This document shows positions 13,690 through 14,440 of a stretch of DNA of 14,440 nucleotides, in pieces. The notes beneath the pieces are model-generated. The model searched no databases. It had not been told where the DNA came from and saw nothing but the letters and a program-made list of their open reading frames with translations. The stretch comes from Methanobrevibacter_A sp964431035 (GTDB taxonomy: Archaea > Methanobacteriota > Methanobacteria > Methanobacteriales > Methanobacteriaceae): contig CAYSIF010000040.1 in the NCBI GenBank assembly GCA_964431035.1, positions 1 to 14,440 on the forward strand, in the 5' to 3' direction. Every line of letters starts with the position of its first letter. Position 1 is the stretch's first letter. The position numbers were made by a program, and so were the translations under genes.

Positions 13690-13710
13690 AAAACAGTAAA
13701 ATATTAAGTT

Positions 13711-13724
13711 AATAAATATTTATT
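13711..13724. promoter_or_regulatory. 14-bp palindrome upstream of the MazG-helicase operon
   Basis: AATAAATATTTATT is a perfect palindrome 33 bases upstream of the ATT start, in the gap after the NADAR gene. It overlaps the TATA-like region, where an operator could act. It is made only of A and T, so chance is quite possible. Confidence 0.3.
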
Positions 13725-13777
13725 TAATTCTAAACATTAAAATAAATTTCTAATTATGCAAAAACAATACCTAATAA

Positions 13778-14224
13778 TTATATTAAACTTAATTTCCAGT
13801 ATTCTCTTTCTTCCATTAAGATTTTTCCCAGATAGTTTCTTCCTTCTTTATTTGTACATTTTTCACAGTAACATGATCCATAGTAATTGTCGTGCCATGT
13901 GTTTCCTTCTATTAGTGTTGCATTTTCTGTAAGAAGTAGTTTTTCTACTAGTTCTGGGTGTTGTGTGAATTTTGCATGTACTATTTCTGCCATTATTCCT
14001 GTTTTTATTTTGTTCCAGTTGTCTCTGAGTTGTACTTTTTTTCCTAGTCTTTTTGATTGTCTTGGGTCTAGTTTTGTGAAGTCTTTTCTTATGTTGTTGT
14101 CTAGTGTTTTTTGTGCTTGAAATGCTGCTTCACTGCTTTGATACATTAGTCCATTGTATAGTATTGGTATTTCATAGAAATTACTTAAAAAGTAGTATCT
14201 TCCTCTAAAATTATCTATTATCAT
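13778..14224 (-). CDS. NADAR (YbiA-like, DUF1768) family protein
   Basis: This 148-residue protein matches the NADAR family: F-L-S-N-F-Y (12-17), Y-Q-S-S-E-A-A-F-Q-A-Q-K (28-39, with conserved E32), K-T-G-I-M (74-78), N-T-W-H-D-N-Y-Y-G (108-116) and N-Y-L-G-K-I-L-M (130-137). Three cysteines at 118, 120 and 123 follow the active-site loop, as in one bacterial subgroup. Family members act on N-glycosidic bonds of ADP-ribose-type compounds; some remove ADP-ribose from guanine in nucleic acid, and others work in riboflavin metabolism. GGTGAT stands 8 bases before the ATG. The neighbouring MazG and nuclease-helicase genes, 99 bases downstream, suggest a defence or repair setting. The region is strongly G/T-rich on the plus strand, unlike those neighbours. 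Confidence 0.88.
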   Translation of the reverse strand: MIIDNFRGRYYFLSNFYEIPILYNGLMYQSSEAAFQAQKTLDNNIRKDFTKLDPRQSKRLGKKVQLRDNWNKIKTGIMAEIVHAKFTQHPELVEKLLLTENATLIEGNTWHDNYYGSCYCEKCTNKEGRNYLGKILMEEREYWKLSLI

Positions 14225-14307
14225 TTTTTCATATCACCTTTTTTATTATTTTTTTCTGTAAAAAAAATTGATTTTAGAGGGAAAAAATAGTTTGTAGTTT
14301 TTTTCAT
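14221..14307 (-). CDS. Possible 28-residue leader ORF overlapping the NADAR start
   Basis: ATG at 14307 is preceded by GGGGG (14313-14317) at 5 bases, one of the strongest G runs in this AT-rich window. The frame runs 28 codons (M-K-K-T-T-N-Y-F-F-P...G-D-M-K-K) and its TGA overlaps the NADAR ATG as ATGA, a classic coupling arrangement. The peptide has a basic start and a short Phe-rich middle, but matches nothing recognised. It may be a regulatory leader peptide or simply chance in A/T-rich sequence. Confidence 0.35.
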   Translation of the reverse strand: MKKTTNYFFPLKSIFFTEKNNKKGDMKK

Positions 14308-14360
14308 ATCTTCCCCCTTTTTACAAGAAATAGTTATATTATTTATTTTATTTTTTCTAT

Positions 14361-14370
14361 TAGTATAAAT
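14361..14370 (-). promoter_or_regulatory. Possible TATA box for the leader ORF and NADAR gene
   Basis: ATTTATACTA on the minus strand would place a transcript start near 14338-14340, giving a leader of about 30 bases to the small reading frame at 14307 and about 115 bases to the NADAR ATG. Confidence 0.35.
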
Positions 14371-14440
14371 CTTTTATGGAATATGACATTGCTATCAAGT
14401 TAAGGTTTTTTGTATTTTTTTCTTTTATTTTTCATTATTT

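Noticed and set aside
1..14440. tRNA, rRNA, insertion sequence or integrase attachment sites
   Set aside because: No GC-rich cloverleaf-like block, transposase or integrase frame, or flanking target duplication could be found by reading both strands.

Overview
The window is very AT-rich and reads as the genome of a methanogenic archaeon, most likely a gut member of the Methanobacteriales (Methanosphaera-like). The archaeal markers are a full-length archaeosine tRNA-guanine transglycosylase with a PUA domain, an archaeal NAC protein with a UBA tail, TATA-type promoters (TTTATAA), a probable leaderless gene and oligo-T terminators. Some genes instead look acquired from bacteria. The genus is inferred from composition and gene content; no database was consulted.

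Left part (1-2965, plus strand). A short membrane-anchored protein carries an Asn-rich linker and a CCHC zinc knuckle. It is followed by about 870 bases without a convincing gene that hold hairpins and regulatory elements. Next is a three-gene operon: a 2TM-domain protein, a LytTR DNA-binding protein and a DUF3021-type four-helix membrane protein. This is the layout of bacterial LytTR regulatory systems, unexpected in an archaeon. A 21-bp-period direct repeat lies just upstream of its TATA box. A second element (GTGTACAC...TTACACACAT) occurs here and, inverted, in front of the following ribbon-helix-helix gene.

Middle part (2974-10784, minus strand). Read in transcription order from the right, this holds a MnmC-like tRNA methyltransferase with a zinc ribbon and a His-rich tail, a coiled-coil protein, tgtA, nac, a CpdA-like metallophosphoesterase, a Zc3h12a/Regnase-like NYN ribonuclease, and a membrane-anchored class III cyclase / GGDD-palm protein. 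The last two overlap by 8 bases and are translationally coupled. They form a candidate undescribed pair of nucleotide-signalling enzyme and RNase, with a phosphodiesterase-family gene next door.

Right part (10843-14440, minus strand). An anchored helical protein is followed by a PD-(D/E)XK nuclease - DUF2075 helicase fusion, a MazG-like pyrophosphohydrolase that seems to start at AUU, and a NADAR-family protein preceded by a 28-codon coupled reading frame. This is a plausible nucleic-acid and nucleotide defence island.

The plus strand also alternates between G/T-rich and A/C-rich blocks whatever the gene orientation. The blocks switch inside tgtA and inside the NYN gene, close to domain boundaries, and are weak or absent over the helicase/MazG segment.
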